Assembly (NCBI GenBank): GCA_008180335.1
Contig: VTEF01000003.1
Location: 186,001-250,000, forward strand
Reading direction: 5' to 3'
Source: Priestia megaterium
Lineage (GTDB): Bacteria; Bacillota; Bacilli; Bacillales; Bacillaceae_H
Length of the DNA: 64,000 nt
Shown here one piece after another: positions 35,286 through 43,515 of the stretch; the stretch's first letter is position 1, and each line of letters begins with the position of its first letter. The notes under the pieces were generated by a model. It saw nothing but the letters and a program-made list of their open reading frames with translations. It searched no databases and was not told the DNA's origin. The translations under genes were made by a program, and so were the position numbers.

Positions 35286-36593
35286 TTATTCTCCTTCCTG
35301 AGCCACATTACTGATAGGCAATCGGACTTTAAAAACTGTAAGCCGTTGAGGAGAATGATTTTCAACAGCAATTTCCCCCTGTAGCTCTTTCACCACTTGC
35401 CTTACATAAAAAAGACCTATTCCTGTAGATGGCGTTCCATTCTCATTATATTTTAAAGTAAATCCAGGTTTAAAAATTAATTCTTTAAATTTTTCATCGA
35501 TGCCTATTCCTGTGTCTTGAACTTCGAATTCTAGCATATTTTGAAAACGATTGACACAGACTGTAATCGTTCCTTTATGTTCAATTGCTTCTACAGCATT
35601 CGCTACTAGGTTATTAAGCATAGATAACATAAGATACACGTGGTAGTTTGGATGCTGGCCTTTTATTTCATATAAAAATTGTATCTCTTTCTTCACTAAC
35701 TTTGCATATTTTTTATTGATTCGAATCACAAGTTGAATGAGCTCATCAATACTCATATAATCTGAAAAGCGCTCATCAGAAATCAGTTTTGAAAGACCAG
35801 CGAAAATTCGTTGATTATCTTTTTTTATTTCATGAATTTCTCCTGCAAGCCGCAATGCTTTTTGACTGAACTCTTGCAAGCTGAAGCCTTGCTGTTCTTT
35901 TAGTTGATTTAATCCTCTATATAAGTCATACGATTCTTTTGTAATGTTCTCAGCATCTTTTAAGGTTTTCTGTAGATGAACAGTCTCTTCATATAAATTA
36001 GATAGGATCATCAATAAATGCTGATTTTTTTGGTTAACTTGCACTTCTCTTAACTGCCCTTCATACAATTTGATCATTACAAATAAAGAAACTCCAAAAA
36101 AACTGCGAAAAAAGGCAATGATTACAATTTCATTGGATGAAGAAATGAACAACGAACTTCCCAGTATAATATACTGAACCAATAATTCTGCCGCACTAGA
36201 AATAATTTCAATCATTACGCAAAATACCCCAATTAACCATGGACGATGGTGAAATTTATTTACTTTGCTTATTTGAAAAAGAATTGCATAAGTAAAGTAG
36301 TAACACGAACTAGGTAATCGGTTTTTAAATGACTCTATAAATAGGTAATCACCATCTACTGCCAGATCTAGCGTCATACGCAGACATAAAACCAATACGG
36401 CTACAAAAACACCTGGAACAATCGGAGGGATTTTGCGAAGCAGCAATAAAAAGAATAAAAAGATTGGAGTACCAAAACTAACCCGAAACATATTATCAAA
36501 CGGATAGAATTTCAACTCTCCCGCTAGCGGCACTAAAATAAGCATCAGCGTAATAATAAACATATCTTTTCTTAACCATTCATTAATTTTCAT
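35286..36593 (-). CDS. glnK: Sensor histidine kinase, GlnK/YcbA type
   Basis: The 435-residue protein has about six N-terminal hydrophobic segments (about residues 10-190), a coiled-coil linker, then an ATP-binding domain with NNLVANAVEAIEH (N box, about residues 332-344), DTGIGID (about residues 370-376), and the GIGLFYV region. Phospho-acceptor region is of the SpoOB/NtrB-like kind found in GlnK, DctS and CitS. ATG at 36593 (MKINEW) is taken as start from the first membrane segment's position; the frame is open for 46 codons further. It pairs with the adjacent regulator. Confidence 0.8.
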   Translation of the reverse strand: MKINEWLRKDMFIITLMLILVPLAGELKFYPFDNMFRVSFGTPIFLFFLLLLRKIPPIVPGVFVAVLVLCLRMTLDLAVDGDYLFIESFKNRLPSSCYYFTYAILFQISKVNKFHHRPWLIGVFCVMIEIISSAAELLVQYIILGSSLFISSSNEIVIIAFFRSFFGVSLFVMIKLYEGQLREVQVNQKNQHLLMILSNLYEETVHLQKTLKDAENITKESYDLYRGLNQLKEQQGFSLQEFSQKALRLAGEIHEIKKDNQRIFAGLSKLISDERFSDYMSIDELIQLVIRINKKYAKLVKKEIQFLYEIKGQHPNYHVYLMLSMLNNLVANAVEAIEHKGTITVCVNRFQNMLEFEVQDTGIGIDEKFKELIFKPGFTLKYNENGTPSTGIGLFYVRQVVKELQGEIAVENHSPQRLTVFKVRLPISNVAQEGE

Positions 36594-36929
36594 AAATCCC
36601 ACTTTCTGTTTTTTGAACATTAGTATACATTTTAAAGTTAAAAAATAAAAGGCCACCACATTTCTCGATAGATACAGCAAGGCTTTGTAAGCATCTATAC
36701 GAATAAAAAGATGTTTACTATTAGTAAACACCTTTTGTACTCATTTTTCTATTAAACTTTAAACTCTGTCAAATGAAGCTTTACGCCCTATGACCAGCAC
36801 AGCTCTTGCACTGACTTACCACTCTTAATACACACGGGTCTCATTTCATACCTCATATGTGAATTAACAGCTGGAAAAATTGCGGTTTGCTTGCTGTTTT
36901 GATTTCACGATTATCTTCGTTCATTTCTC

Positions 36930-38201
36930 TTAAACTGCCGTTGATTGTTTAACAGAGTGAATATAATCCTCCGCTTGCTTTTTATTAAATTCGCCTTCCC
37001 ACTTAGACATTACAATTGTTGCTAGACCATTACCGACAACATTAACTGTAGTACGAACCATGTCTAAAATACGATCAACACCTGCTATGAATGCCACACC
37101 TTCTAAAGGTAACCCCATTGCTCCAAGTGTAGTCAATATCACGACAAAAGAAGCCCCAGGAACGCCAGCCATTCCTTTAGATGTCAACATCAGTACAAGC
37201 AACAATGTAACTTGTTCCATTATTGATAGCTGAATACCATACATTTGCGCGACAAAGAGTGCTGCAATTGCTTGATATATGGTCGAACCGTCCAAATTGA
37301 ATGTATAACCTGTCGGGATTACAAACGAAGTAATTGACTTTGGACATCCCATCTTCTCCATCTTGTCCATTAACCTAGGCAATACAGCTTCAGAACTTGC
37401 TGTTGTAAATGCTAATATTAACTCATCTTTTAACACTTTGATAAATGTAAAAATGTTAGTGTCACACATCTTTGCAATTATGCCAAGAACGACTATGACA
37501 AAGAAAATCATTGTAAGATACACAACTAGCACAAGTTTCCCTAAAGGAATGAGCGTTTCTATACCAAATTTAGCGACTGTTACACCGATAAGTGCGAACA
37601 CACCAAATGGAGCAAATTTCATAACTAAATTCGTTACCCAAAACATTGCTTCTAATACCCCTTCAAAAAAAGCAAGCACTGGTTTTCCTTTTTCACCAAT
37701 GGCCGCTACACCTAAACCGAACAAAACAGAGAAAAAGATAATAGGTAATAAATCCGCTTCCGCCATTGATTGAAATACATTTTGCGGAACAATATGAGAA
37801 ATTGTTTCTCCAAACCCATTGTTTTCAGCTGTTTTTGTCGTTTCTTCATACTTTGAAATATCACTCTTTTCAAGGCTGTTCTGGTCTAAACCTGATCCAG
37901 GATGAAATAAATTTGCAGATAATAACCCTACAACAAGAGCAATTGTTGTCACAATTTCAAAATAGAGGATGGTCTTACCTCCAAGCTTTCCTAACTTTTT
38001 AATATCTCCAACCCCTGCAATTGATACGATTAATGCAGCCATAACAATTGGTACGACAATCATTTTTATTAAATGAATAAACACATCGCCAATAGGTGTT
38101 ATAATTGCTATTGCTTTATCGCTTCCATGAAACATTGCGCCAACAGCAACCCCTAGTATAAGCGCGATTAAAATTTGCATAGCTAAACTTAATTTTTTCA
38201 C
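36930..38201 (-). CDS. Glutamate/dicarboxylate:cation symporter (DAACS family)
   Basis: A 423-residue GltP/GltT/DctP-type secondary transporter. Diagnostic segments are FIHLIKMIVVPIVMAALI near residue 42, the serine-rich FTTASSEAVLPRLMDKM (about residues 265-281), GYTFNLDGSTIYQ (about residues 296-308), SKGMAGVPGASF (about residues 341-352) and DRILDMVRTTVNVVGN (about residues 377-392). It imports glutamate, aspartate or C4-dicarboxylates with protons or sodium. GTG at 38201 fits AGGGGG spacing. Position just upstream of glnKL, same strand, suggests the pair may regulate it. Confidence 0.85.
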   Translation of the reverse strand: MKKLSLAMQILIALILGVAVGAMFHGSDKAIAIITPIGDVFIHLIKMIVVPIVMAALIVSIAGVGDIKKLGKLGGKTILYFEIVTTIALVVGLLSANLFHPGSGLDQNSLEKSDISKYEETTKTAENNGFGETISHIVPQNVFQSMAEADLLPIIFFSVLFGLGVAAIGEKGKPVLAFFEGVLEAMFWVTNLVMKFAPFGVFALIGVTVAKFGIETLIPLGKLVLVVYLTMIFFVIVVLGIIAKMCDTNIFTFIKVLKDELILAFTTASSEAVLPRLMDKMEKMGCPKSITSFVIPTGYTFNLDGSTIYQAIAALFVAQMYGIQLSIMEQVTLLLVLMLTSKGMAGVPGASFVVILTTLGAMGLPLEGVAFIAGVDRILDMVRTTVNVVGNGLATIVMSKWEGEFNKKQAEDYIHSVKQSTAV

Positions 38202-38440
38202 CAAAAATCCCCCTCTATGTATGCCCTTACATTTTTCATTTACTTTGCAGATTTCACTCTATTAATCTACTACTACAACTACAAAATCAGACAAAAAACT
38301 ACACAAACAAACAAAAACAATTTATTAAACTCTTTAATTGAAGAAAATGCCGCCCTGCATTTCCCTTTAATTTACAAATACTTATCTGGCTTTCCGATGT
38401 TTTTTAACATAGCTTTCTCCCAATTCGGCGGGCAGCCCCC
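38202..38440. other. Intergenic region upstream of the symporter
   Basis: No gene supported. A 101-codon open frame on the plus strand has no ribosome site and a random-looking composition. The region includes AC-rich sequence and a GC-rich stretch (38421-38441). Confidence 0.4.
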
Positions 38441-38444
38441 CCTC

Positions 38445-38490
38445 TTCAATGGCGCTAAGTGGACCCTGCTGATTGAAGTTTCACTTTATA
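38445..38490. repeat. Intergenic hairpin element, copy 2
   Basis: CTTCAAT (38445-38451) and ATTGAAG (38473-38479) are inverted around a GC-richer loop. Read on the minus strand it starts AAAGTGAAACTTCAATCAGC and continues GGG, like the element at 26305 in the same relative order. GGGGGGGCTGCCCGCC follows on that strand. It is probably a related dispersed repeat. Confidence 0.45.
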
Positions 38491-38619
38491 GGTGTTCATG
38501 CACAACAGCAATCTTCATATGACAGCTTTTTATTTGATTATGTAGATACAAGTGTTATATCTTAAAGTTATAATAATCAATTGTATTATGTAGGGATAAA
38601 TATGAAGGAGCTGAACCGT

Positions 38620-39018
38620 TTGATTAAGTATAGAGAATTACATCATGTCAGTATCACCGTAACAAATCTAAAAAAAGCAAAAGATTTCTATAGTGAAACT
38701 CTCTGCTTACCAGAGATAGAACGCCCTGATTTTGATTTTGAAGGAGCATGGTATCAGATCGGAAAGCAACAGCTTCATTTAATTGTGCTTCGGCACTCAC
38801 AGACTCTTCGCACTAATAAGAGCTTAAACAGCAGAGAAGGTCATTTTGCACTTAGAGTTACTGATTATCATGAAACTTTAAATTGGTTAAAAGAAAAGAA
38901 TGTAGAAATTCTCGAAAAACCAACTAGTAAGAGCGGCTTTGCTCAAATATTCTGTGCAGATCCTGACGGCAATTTAATTGAATTACATGTAGATCAACGC
39001 GAGCTACTAAATGGATAA
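38620..39018 (+). CDS. VOC-family (glyoxalase/dioxygenase-like) protein
   Basis: A 132-residue single-domain vicinal-oxygen-chelate protein: LHHVSITVTNLKKAKDFYSE at the N-terminus, FEGAWYQIGKQQLHLIV in the first module, HFALRVTDYHETLNWL and FCADPDGNLIELHV in the second, supplying the usual His/Glu metal ligands. The substrate is not predictable; it could be a glyoxalase-, fosfomycin-resistance- or dioxygenase-type enzyme. The TTG at 38620 is nine bases after AAGGAG, so it is preferred over the upstream TTG at 38581 and ATG at 38602. Confidence 0.8.
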   Translation: MIKYRELHHVSITVTNLKKAKDFYSETLCLPEIERPDFDFEGAWYQIGKQQLHLIVLRHSQTLRTNKSLNSREGHFALRVTDYHETLNWLKEKNVEILEKPTSKSGFAQIFCADPDGNLIELHVDQRELLNG

Positions 39019-39056
39019 ACATGAAACGTAGCAATTTCCTCCTAATGATTTTTTCA

Positions 39057-39094
39057 GATAAAAAGGAGTTGAAACAAATCAACTCCTTTTTATC
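39057..39094. terminator. Terminator of the VOC gene
   Basis: GATAAAAAGGAGTTGA and its exact complement form a 16-bp stem with a 6-base loop. Confidence 0.9.
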
Positions 39095-39151
39095 TAGCTA
39101 TTATTTTTCTCGTCATACTTTAGAGAATAAATGGTCAGCTTAACAACCTCG

Positions 39152-40381
39152 TTATGATAACATCGTCAACACAGTCTCTAATAAAACATTTACGCCTTTT
39201 TCACATTCTTCCCACGATGTAAGTTCTTCTTCACAATGACTTTTTCCATTCACACTAGGTACAAATACCATCGCTGTTGGAACATAGCTTGCGACAAATT
39301 GAGCATCATGGCCTGCACCGCTTACCATGCGCTTATAAGAATAGCCAAGTGATCTAGTTGATTTTTCTAACGCATCACAAATTTTTTCATCAAACCAAAC
39401 TGTATCACGGCCCCATAGCTTCGTCACTTTCACATCACAACCTTCTGTCGAAACAGATTGCGGTAAATTCTTTATGATAGCTTCTACAGAATCAATTGTT
39501 GATTGATTTTTATGCCTTGCTTCTAATGAGAATACTACTTTGTTAGGAATTACAGTATGAATATTTGGCAATACATTCATACGTCCCATTGTAAAAACTA
39601 AGTTCTTGTCTAATACACGAAGTTTGTTACGTGCTTGTGCAATTATGTTATTTGCCGCAAACAATGCATCTTTTCTCATCTCCATTGGAGTTGTTCCTGC
39701 ATGATCTGACTCGCCTGTTATTTCAATTTCATAACAAACCATTCCAAGCACACACTCAACAACGCCAATAGAAAGAGATTCACTTTCTAGAACAGGCCCT
39801 TGTTCAATATGTAATTCCAAAAATGCAGTTGCTTCTGTTAAGCGATTTTCTATGTGGCCTTCATATCCACTTGCTTTGAGTGCTTCTCCAAATGTAACGC
39901 CATCTTCGTCTTTCTTCTTGAGCATTGCAGATTTTTCAAACTTTCCTGATAAAACTCCAGAAGCCATCATAGAGGGTTCAAACCTTGCCCCTTCTTCATT
40001 TGTAAAATTGACAATTGTGATAGGGATTTGCGGTTTGATGTTATTTTCAACAAAAGTTCTCACTAGTTCAAGGCCTGCTACAACCCCGAGCACCCCATCA
40101 AAACGTCCACCTTTTTTTACAGTGTCCATATGTGAACCAATAACAATCGGTGGCTTTTCTTCAATTCCTGCAAGTGTTGCGTAAATGCAGCCCATATCAT
40201 CTATTTTAATTGACATACCTAATTCTTCACAGCATGAACAGAAATAATCACGAACAAGACGATCTTCATTTGATAATGCTAATCTTGTAACACCATTATT
40301 TTTTGTGCGGCCATAATTTGCAAATCGCTCAAGTTCATTTTTAAATCTTTCTCCATTAACGGCTAGCTGTTGTCGCTGCAT
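39152..40381 (-). CDS. M20-family amidohydrolase (N-carbamoyl-L-amino acid hydrolase/allantoate amidohydrolase type)
   Basis: The 409-residue zinc enzyme shows IGSHMDTVKKGGRFDG (about residues 82-97), the catalytic FTNEEGARF (about residues 127-135), LELHIEQGPVLE (about residues 190-201) and SDHAGTTPMEMRKDAL (about residues 227-242); SGAGHDAQF near residue 355 is also typical. The family removes carbamoyl or ureido groups (carbamoylase, allantoate amidohydrolase, beta-ureidopropionase). No hydantoinase or allantoin genes are adjacent, so the substrate is open. It is a single gene. Confidence 0.85.
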   Translation of the reverse strand: MQRQQLAVNGERFKNELERFANYGRTKNNGVTRLALSNEDRLVRDYFCSCCEELGMSIKIDDMGCIYATLAGIEEKPPIVIGSHMDTVKKGGRFDGVLGVVAGLELVRTFVENNIKPQIPITIVNFTNEEGARFEPSMMASGVLSGKFEKSAMLKKKDEDGVTFGEALKASGYEGHIENRLTEATAFLELHIEQGPVLESESLSIGVVECVLGMVCYEIEITGESDHAGTTPMEMRKDALFAANNIIAQARNKLRVLDKNLVFTMGRMNVLPNIHTVIPNKVVFSLEARHKNQSTIDSVEAIIKNLPQSVSTEGCDVKVTKLWGRDTVWFDEKICDALEKSTRSLGYSYKRMVSGAGHDAQFVASYVPTAMVFVPSVNGKSHCEEELTSWEECEKGVNVLLETVLTMLS

Positions 40382-40626
40382 ATTAACACTCCTTTTAACT
40401 ATTAAATTTTCAACCGTGCTCTTCTTTATTACTGCGTTTTTAGTTAATGAGATTTATTATGTCATATCAAAATTTTTAATACTATTCGCTTGTAAGCTTA
40501 TCTCGCATATTTTTTATAAGGAAATGTAATCATAATGAAGTGAAAAAGACATTGTATCTACTAGTTGAATTCACTAAAAGATCATATTATTTGTAAGGTC
40601 ATTGTGGCGATTATGATAAAAAGGTT

Positions 40627-40877
40627 TCACTTAGAGGCTAAATAAGGTGCAGCTTCCTTATCCTTGATGAGACGTAGTAGATGATACGCTTGGTGAAACG
40701 AGACGGATACTCTTCTTTCGATAGACCATTTTAAGCCTGCTTACGCATAACAACCGTCTTTTGTTCACGACGATGATTTTCATACTTAACTAATTTGACA
40801 CTCCTGCGGCTAAAGGAAGTGCCTCCGCACCGTAGTACTTGAAACATCGATAAAAAATCAGCTAAGGCTGCAAGCAT
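40627..40877 (-). pseudogene. Small gene with strong ribosome site, apparently frameshifted
   Basis: An ATG at 40877 right after AAGGAGGGG begins MLAALADFLSMFQVLRCGG and runs 48 codons to a stop at 40731. In the next frame, without its own start, the sequence continues coherently as LKWSIERRVSVSFHQAYHLL and KDKEAAPYLASK to a stop at 40627. A one-base change near 40735 would join them into about 83 residues. I do not recognise the family. It could be a broken gene, or a 48-residue peptide plus chance. Confidence 0.35.
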
Positions 40878-41040
40878 AACCCCTCCTTTCCTTTTATCAT
40901 AAATAAATGTTTCGCTATATTTTTGAAATTACCTTCTATATTTACGCTAGTATTTCTCTTTTAAGAATTACTGATTTGCTATTTACTTGTTATCAATTCC
41001 TCTTCTAAAAATAAAATAAGTACAATAATACCTTTATAAA
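40878..41040. other. Intergenic AT-rich stretch
   Basis: Nothing recognisable beyond the ribosome site of the small gene to its left. No promoter motif was convincing. Confidence 0.3.
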
Positions 41041-41044
41041 ATAA

Positions 41045-41075
41045 AAAACACCTGCGACTCAGTCGCAGATGTTTT
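41045..41075. terminator. Hairpin terminator (tandem copy 1)
   Basis: AAAACA-CTGCGAC pairs with GTCGCAG-TGTTTT around TCA with one mismatch. It lies beyond the terminator at 41129-41158 for minus-strand transcripts and may act as a backup. Confidence 0.7.
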
Positions 41076-41128
41076 CCAATTTGATAATCTTTTTTAATAA
41101 ATCGATATTCTTTTTGTATAGACAATAC

Positions 41129-41158
41129 AAAAAGCAAGGCTATTTCGCCTTGCTTTTT
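41129..41158. terminator. Terminator of the 40-residue membrane protein gene
   Basis: AAAAAGCAAGGC pairs with GCCTTGCTTTTT around a 6-base loop, 21 bases after the stop of the minus-strand gene. Confidence 0.88.
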
Positions 41159-41179
41159 ACCTTATTTCCAGAAATGCGG

Positions 41180-41302
41180 TTATTTCATATCTTGTTTTTT
41201 TCTTCGGTTTAAAAGGGTAACAAGCGTTACAAAAAAACCAATCGTAACAGCTACTACTGCAAAAACAATAGCTGTAAAAAGGTACACAGTAATATCAGGC
41301 AT
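41180..41302 (-). CDS. Single-span membrane micro-protein, 40 residues
   Basis: The frame starts MPDITVYLFTAIVFAVVAVT, continues with a hydrophobic stretch to about residue 31, and ends NRRKKQDMK, giving one membrane helix with a positive C-terminal tail (N-out, C-in). AAGGAG lies eight bases before the ATG, and a strong terminator follows, so the unit is a real gene by its signals. Function is unknown. Confidence 0.78.
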   Translation of the reverse strand: MPDITVYLFTAIVFAVVAVTIGFFVTLVTLLNRRKKQDMK

Positions 41303-41616
41303 TTCAACTTCTCCTTCTTAAAGCACCTTATCATTTTTGTTGAATTTTTTATTGACAAAACAATCTAAAAATTAAAGGGTAATTAGGCTTTCTTAAAGAA
41401 ATATATAATTATATTTCACTCAGCCAACCTTTAACATATACATAAGTTTATCACAGCCTCTTCATTTTATAAATACAACAGATTTTCAACTTTTTATGTT
41501 TACAGCAAATCACCCTCTGTCGCTTTAAGTGTTTATTGATTTCTCGTTTTATTTTTAAAAATTTGGGAAAAAATAATATATAGTAAAAAATACTCTTTAT
41601 TTTACGAAAAGAGTAT
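41303..41616. other. Intergenic region between the micro-protein gene and iseA
   Basis: Divergent promoter region. AATACTCTT/AAGAGTATT (about 41589-41617) is a small inverted repeat next to the WalR-type site. No further gene was seen. Confidence 0.35.
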
Positions 41617-41644
41617 TGTAATATAATTGTAACAATACTGTAAT
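41617..41644 (+). promoter_or_regulatory. WalR (YycF) binding element, three half-sites
   Basis: TGTAAT-N5-TGTAAC-N5-TGTAAT matches the WalR consensus TGTWAH-N5-TGTWAH twice in tandem, sharing the middle half-site. It ends 24 bases before a TATAAT box (41668-41673) ahead of iseA. WalRK control of iseA/yoeB is known in B. subtilis. Whether this arrangement activates or represses cannot be read directly. Confidence 0.8.
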
Positions 41645-41698
41645 AAAGTAAGCAATATTGTTACATATATAATGTTTTACTTAGGAGGGAGAAAGATC

Positions 41699-42223
41699 AT
41701 GAAAAAAGTAAGCTTTATCTTAATGTCTATCATCCTTTTCTTTACACTTAGTACAGGTACTGCTGCTGCTTCAGCAAGTTTATCAAATGCCCAAGCTGTT
41801 AAAATTGCAGCCAATGCCAGTGATCATTTTTGGAATGCTTTACATGGTTATAAACAAACACCGTGCGTACAAAAGACATTTAAATATAAAGGTTTGGATT
41901 ATTCCTATTTATGTAAAGAATTTGACACCAAAACAAAACTATCAAAATATTTAAGTGAAGTATATACAAATAGTGCAATAAATACTGGATTAACTAAGTA
42001 TAAATTCATCACTTACAATGGAAAGTTAGCTCGTCCTATTGGAGATGGAGGCAGCATGCTAGAATGGAACAAATCAAAAGTTAAATTAACGTACCAGCGT
42101 TCTAACGTTCGCTCTTATGAATTTACAGTACCTGATGTCGAAGGTGGAACAGTTAAACGAAAAGTAACATTTTATAAATCAGGCAGCCAATGGAAAATTA
42201 ATCAATTTGATGCTGTTCAGTAA
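41699..42223 (+). CDS. iseA: IseA/YoeB-family secreted inhibitor of DL-endopeptidases
   Basis: The 174-residue protein starts with a Sec signal peptide (MKKVSFILMSIILFFTLSTG, cleavage near ASA at about residue 26). The mature part has KIAANASDHFWNALHGY, the YKGLDYSYLCKEFDTKTKL block and DGGSMLEWNKSKVKL, matching IseA (YoeB), which binds and inhibits cell-wall D,L-endopeptidases such as LytE and LytF. Two cysteines (residues about 56 and 71) could form a disulfide. The ATG at 41699 follows AGGAGGGAG. The upstream WalR site and downstream terminator support a cell-wall-stress gene. Confidence 0.87.
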   Translation: MKKVSFILMSIILFFTLSTGTAAASASLSNAQAVKIAANASDHFWNALHGYKQTPCVQKTFKYKGLDYSYLCKEFDTKTKLSKYLSEVYTNSAINTGLTKYKFITYNGKLARPIGDGGSMLEWNKSKVKLTYQRSNVRSYEFTVPDVEGGTVKRKVTFYKSGSQWKINQFDAVQ

Positions 42224-42262
42224 CAAAAAAAGCAAGGTCATCTAGACCTTGCTTTTTTGTTA
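42221..42262. terminator. Terminator beginning at the iseA stop codon
   Basis: TAACAAAAAAAGCAAGGTC pairs with its complement GACCTTGCTTTTTTGTTA-type arm; the iseA TAA forms the base of the stem. T runs on both strands. Confidence 0.88.
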
Positions 42263-42447
42263 CTTTTCTTTTGAATATCTAAGTATCCGCTATAAGCAAG
42301 ACTTTTTAAACAGTCTTCACTCTCTCCATCTGTCTTACTAGTAAGGGTTTCACAAATCATCTATCACGTTAAGATTTCTTCTGCAATTAACTCATGCGAT
42401 TTCAAGCAATCTATCAAAGAGTATGGAATTATTATAATCATTCTTGT

Positions 42448-43038
42448 TTACTTTACTGGTTTTGAACGTTTAAAAATAACATAAAGAACAACCAATACAA
42501 ATGCAAACACTGCAAACGGAATAGTATATCTCCCAGCAATTTCTTCAATATTTGCCCACTGTTCCCCTAATTTTGCACCGAGATAAATAAACAAAATAGA
42601 CCAAGGAATCATCGCAAAAATCGTTAAAGCCGTAAACTTGCTAAAAGACATTTTTGCAATGCCCGCCGGTATCGAAATAGCATGTCTAACAACAGGAACG
42701 AACCTAGCTGTAAAAACAATTCCCGTTCCATACTCCTCAAACCATTTCTCTGCTATATCTAAATGCTTATCATGAATCAATAGATACTTACCGTATTTTT
42801 TTAGAAATGGCCTTCCTCCGTAGGATCCAATCCAATATAAAAACCATTGTGCAATCGTTCCTCCTATAATCCCTGCTATGACTGCCCCTGGAAATGTAAT
42901 GAGCCCTTTTGTAATCATATACCCTCCATACGCAAGCACAATTTCACTTGGAATGACTTCAACCATTAACCCTAGCGTAATGCCTATGTAACCTAAACTT
43001 GTTAGAAAATCTAAAACATTTGCAATAAGAGCACTCAA
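42448..43038 (-). CDS. DedA-family membrane protein (YngC/UptA-like)
   Basis: The 196-residue protein has about five hydrophobic segments and the DedA/VTT features: MVEVIPSEIVLAYGG (about residues 25-39), a re-entrant region IGGTIAQWFLYWIGSYGGR, and FTARFVPVVRHAISIPAG (about residues 110-127) with paired arginines. YngC of B. subtilis (UptA) was reported as an undecaprenyl-phosphate recycling flippase, and the length and motifs here are similar. Envelope function next to iseA fits, but DedA paralogues are many, so orthology is not proven. Confidence 0.8.
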   Translation of the reverse strand: MSALIANVLDFLTSLGYIGITLGLMVEVIPSEIVLAYGGYMITKGLITFPGAVIAGIIGGTIAQWFLYWIGSYGGRPFLKKYGKYLLIHDKHLDIAEKWFEEYGTGIVFTARFVPVVRHAISIPAGIAKMSFSKFTALTIFAMIPWSILFIYLGAKLGEQWANIEEIAGRYTIPFAVFAFVLVVLYVIFKRSKPVK

Positions 43039-43215
43039 CCGTTATCACCCCACGTTCTCGATTATATTTATTTCTTTTTACTTGAAAAGAAAATATAAAG
43101 TTAGTAAGCATTCATCACAAGATTTTTCATCCTTCCCATTATCCTTTCGGCGTGTTTCACTCTTGTTCTAGTAATAAAGCTTATTTGATCTTAAAAAGCT
43201 TGTATAAATAAGGTT

Positions 43216-43336
43216 GTATTACTTTAAGATTATGAGTGTTTTCAAAAAATAATACGGTTGATTTTTATTTAATACAGGGAGCTTCCTAAGCCGGGATTAT
43301 AGGCAGGGGCTTTTACACTTTTTATTAAAGTAATAC
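43216..43336. repeat. 121-bp element with 12-bp perfect terminal inverted repeats
   Basis: GTATTACTTTAA (43216-43227) and TTAAAGTAATAC (43325-43336) are perfect inverted copies flanking 97 bases. The inside has a GC-richer patch (43279-43316) with AAGCC/GGCTT complementarity and no coding frame. It lies in the 470-base gap between the DedA and MATE genes. Size and ends suit a MITE-like or large-hairpin element; no target duplication is obvious. Confidence 0.4.
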
Positions 43337-43471
43337 TAGAAAGTAGAAAAAACCCTCTAGAAAACATCCGTTTTAAATGGTTTACACGATCCATATTGAA
43401 GATTTTTCTATTATTGTAGATAAACACGACATTATCACTTTTTAAATAATGAACTAGTAGTTAGAAAAAAC

Positions 43472-43503
43472 AAAGAGCCTTAGAGAGCATTCTCTAAGGC
43501 TTT
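43472..43503 (-). terminator. Terminator of the MATE gene
   Basis: GCCTTAGAGA pairs with TCTCTAAGGC around GCAT, extended by A/T pairs, followed on the minus strand by GTTTTTTCT. Confidence 0.87.
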
Positions 43504-43515
43504 ACAATGTAGCTG

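Noticed and set aside
38217-38522. 101-codon plus-strand frame before the VOC gene
   Set aside because: No ribosome site; spans the intergenic hairpin element; low-complexity N-terminus.
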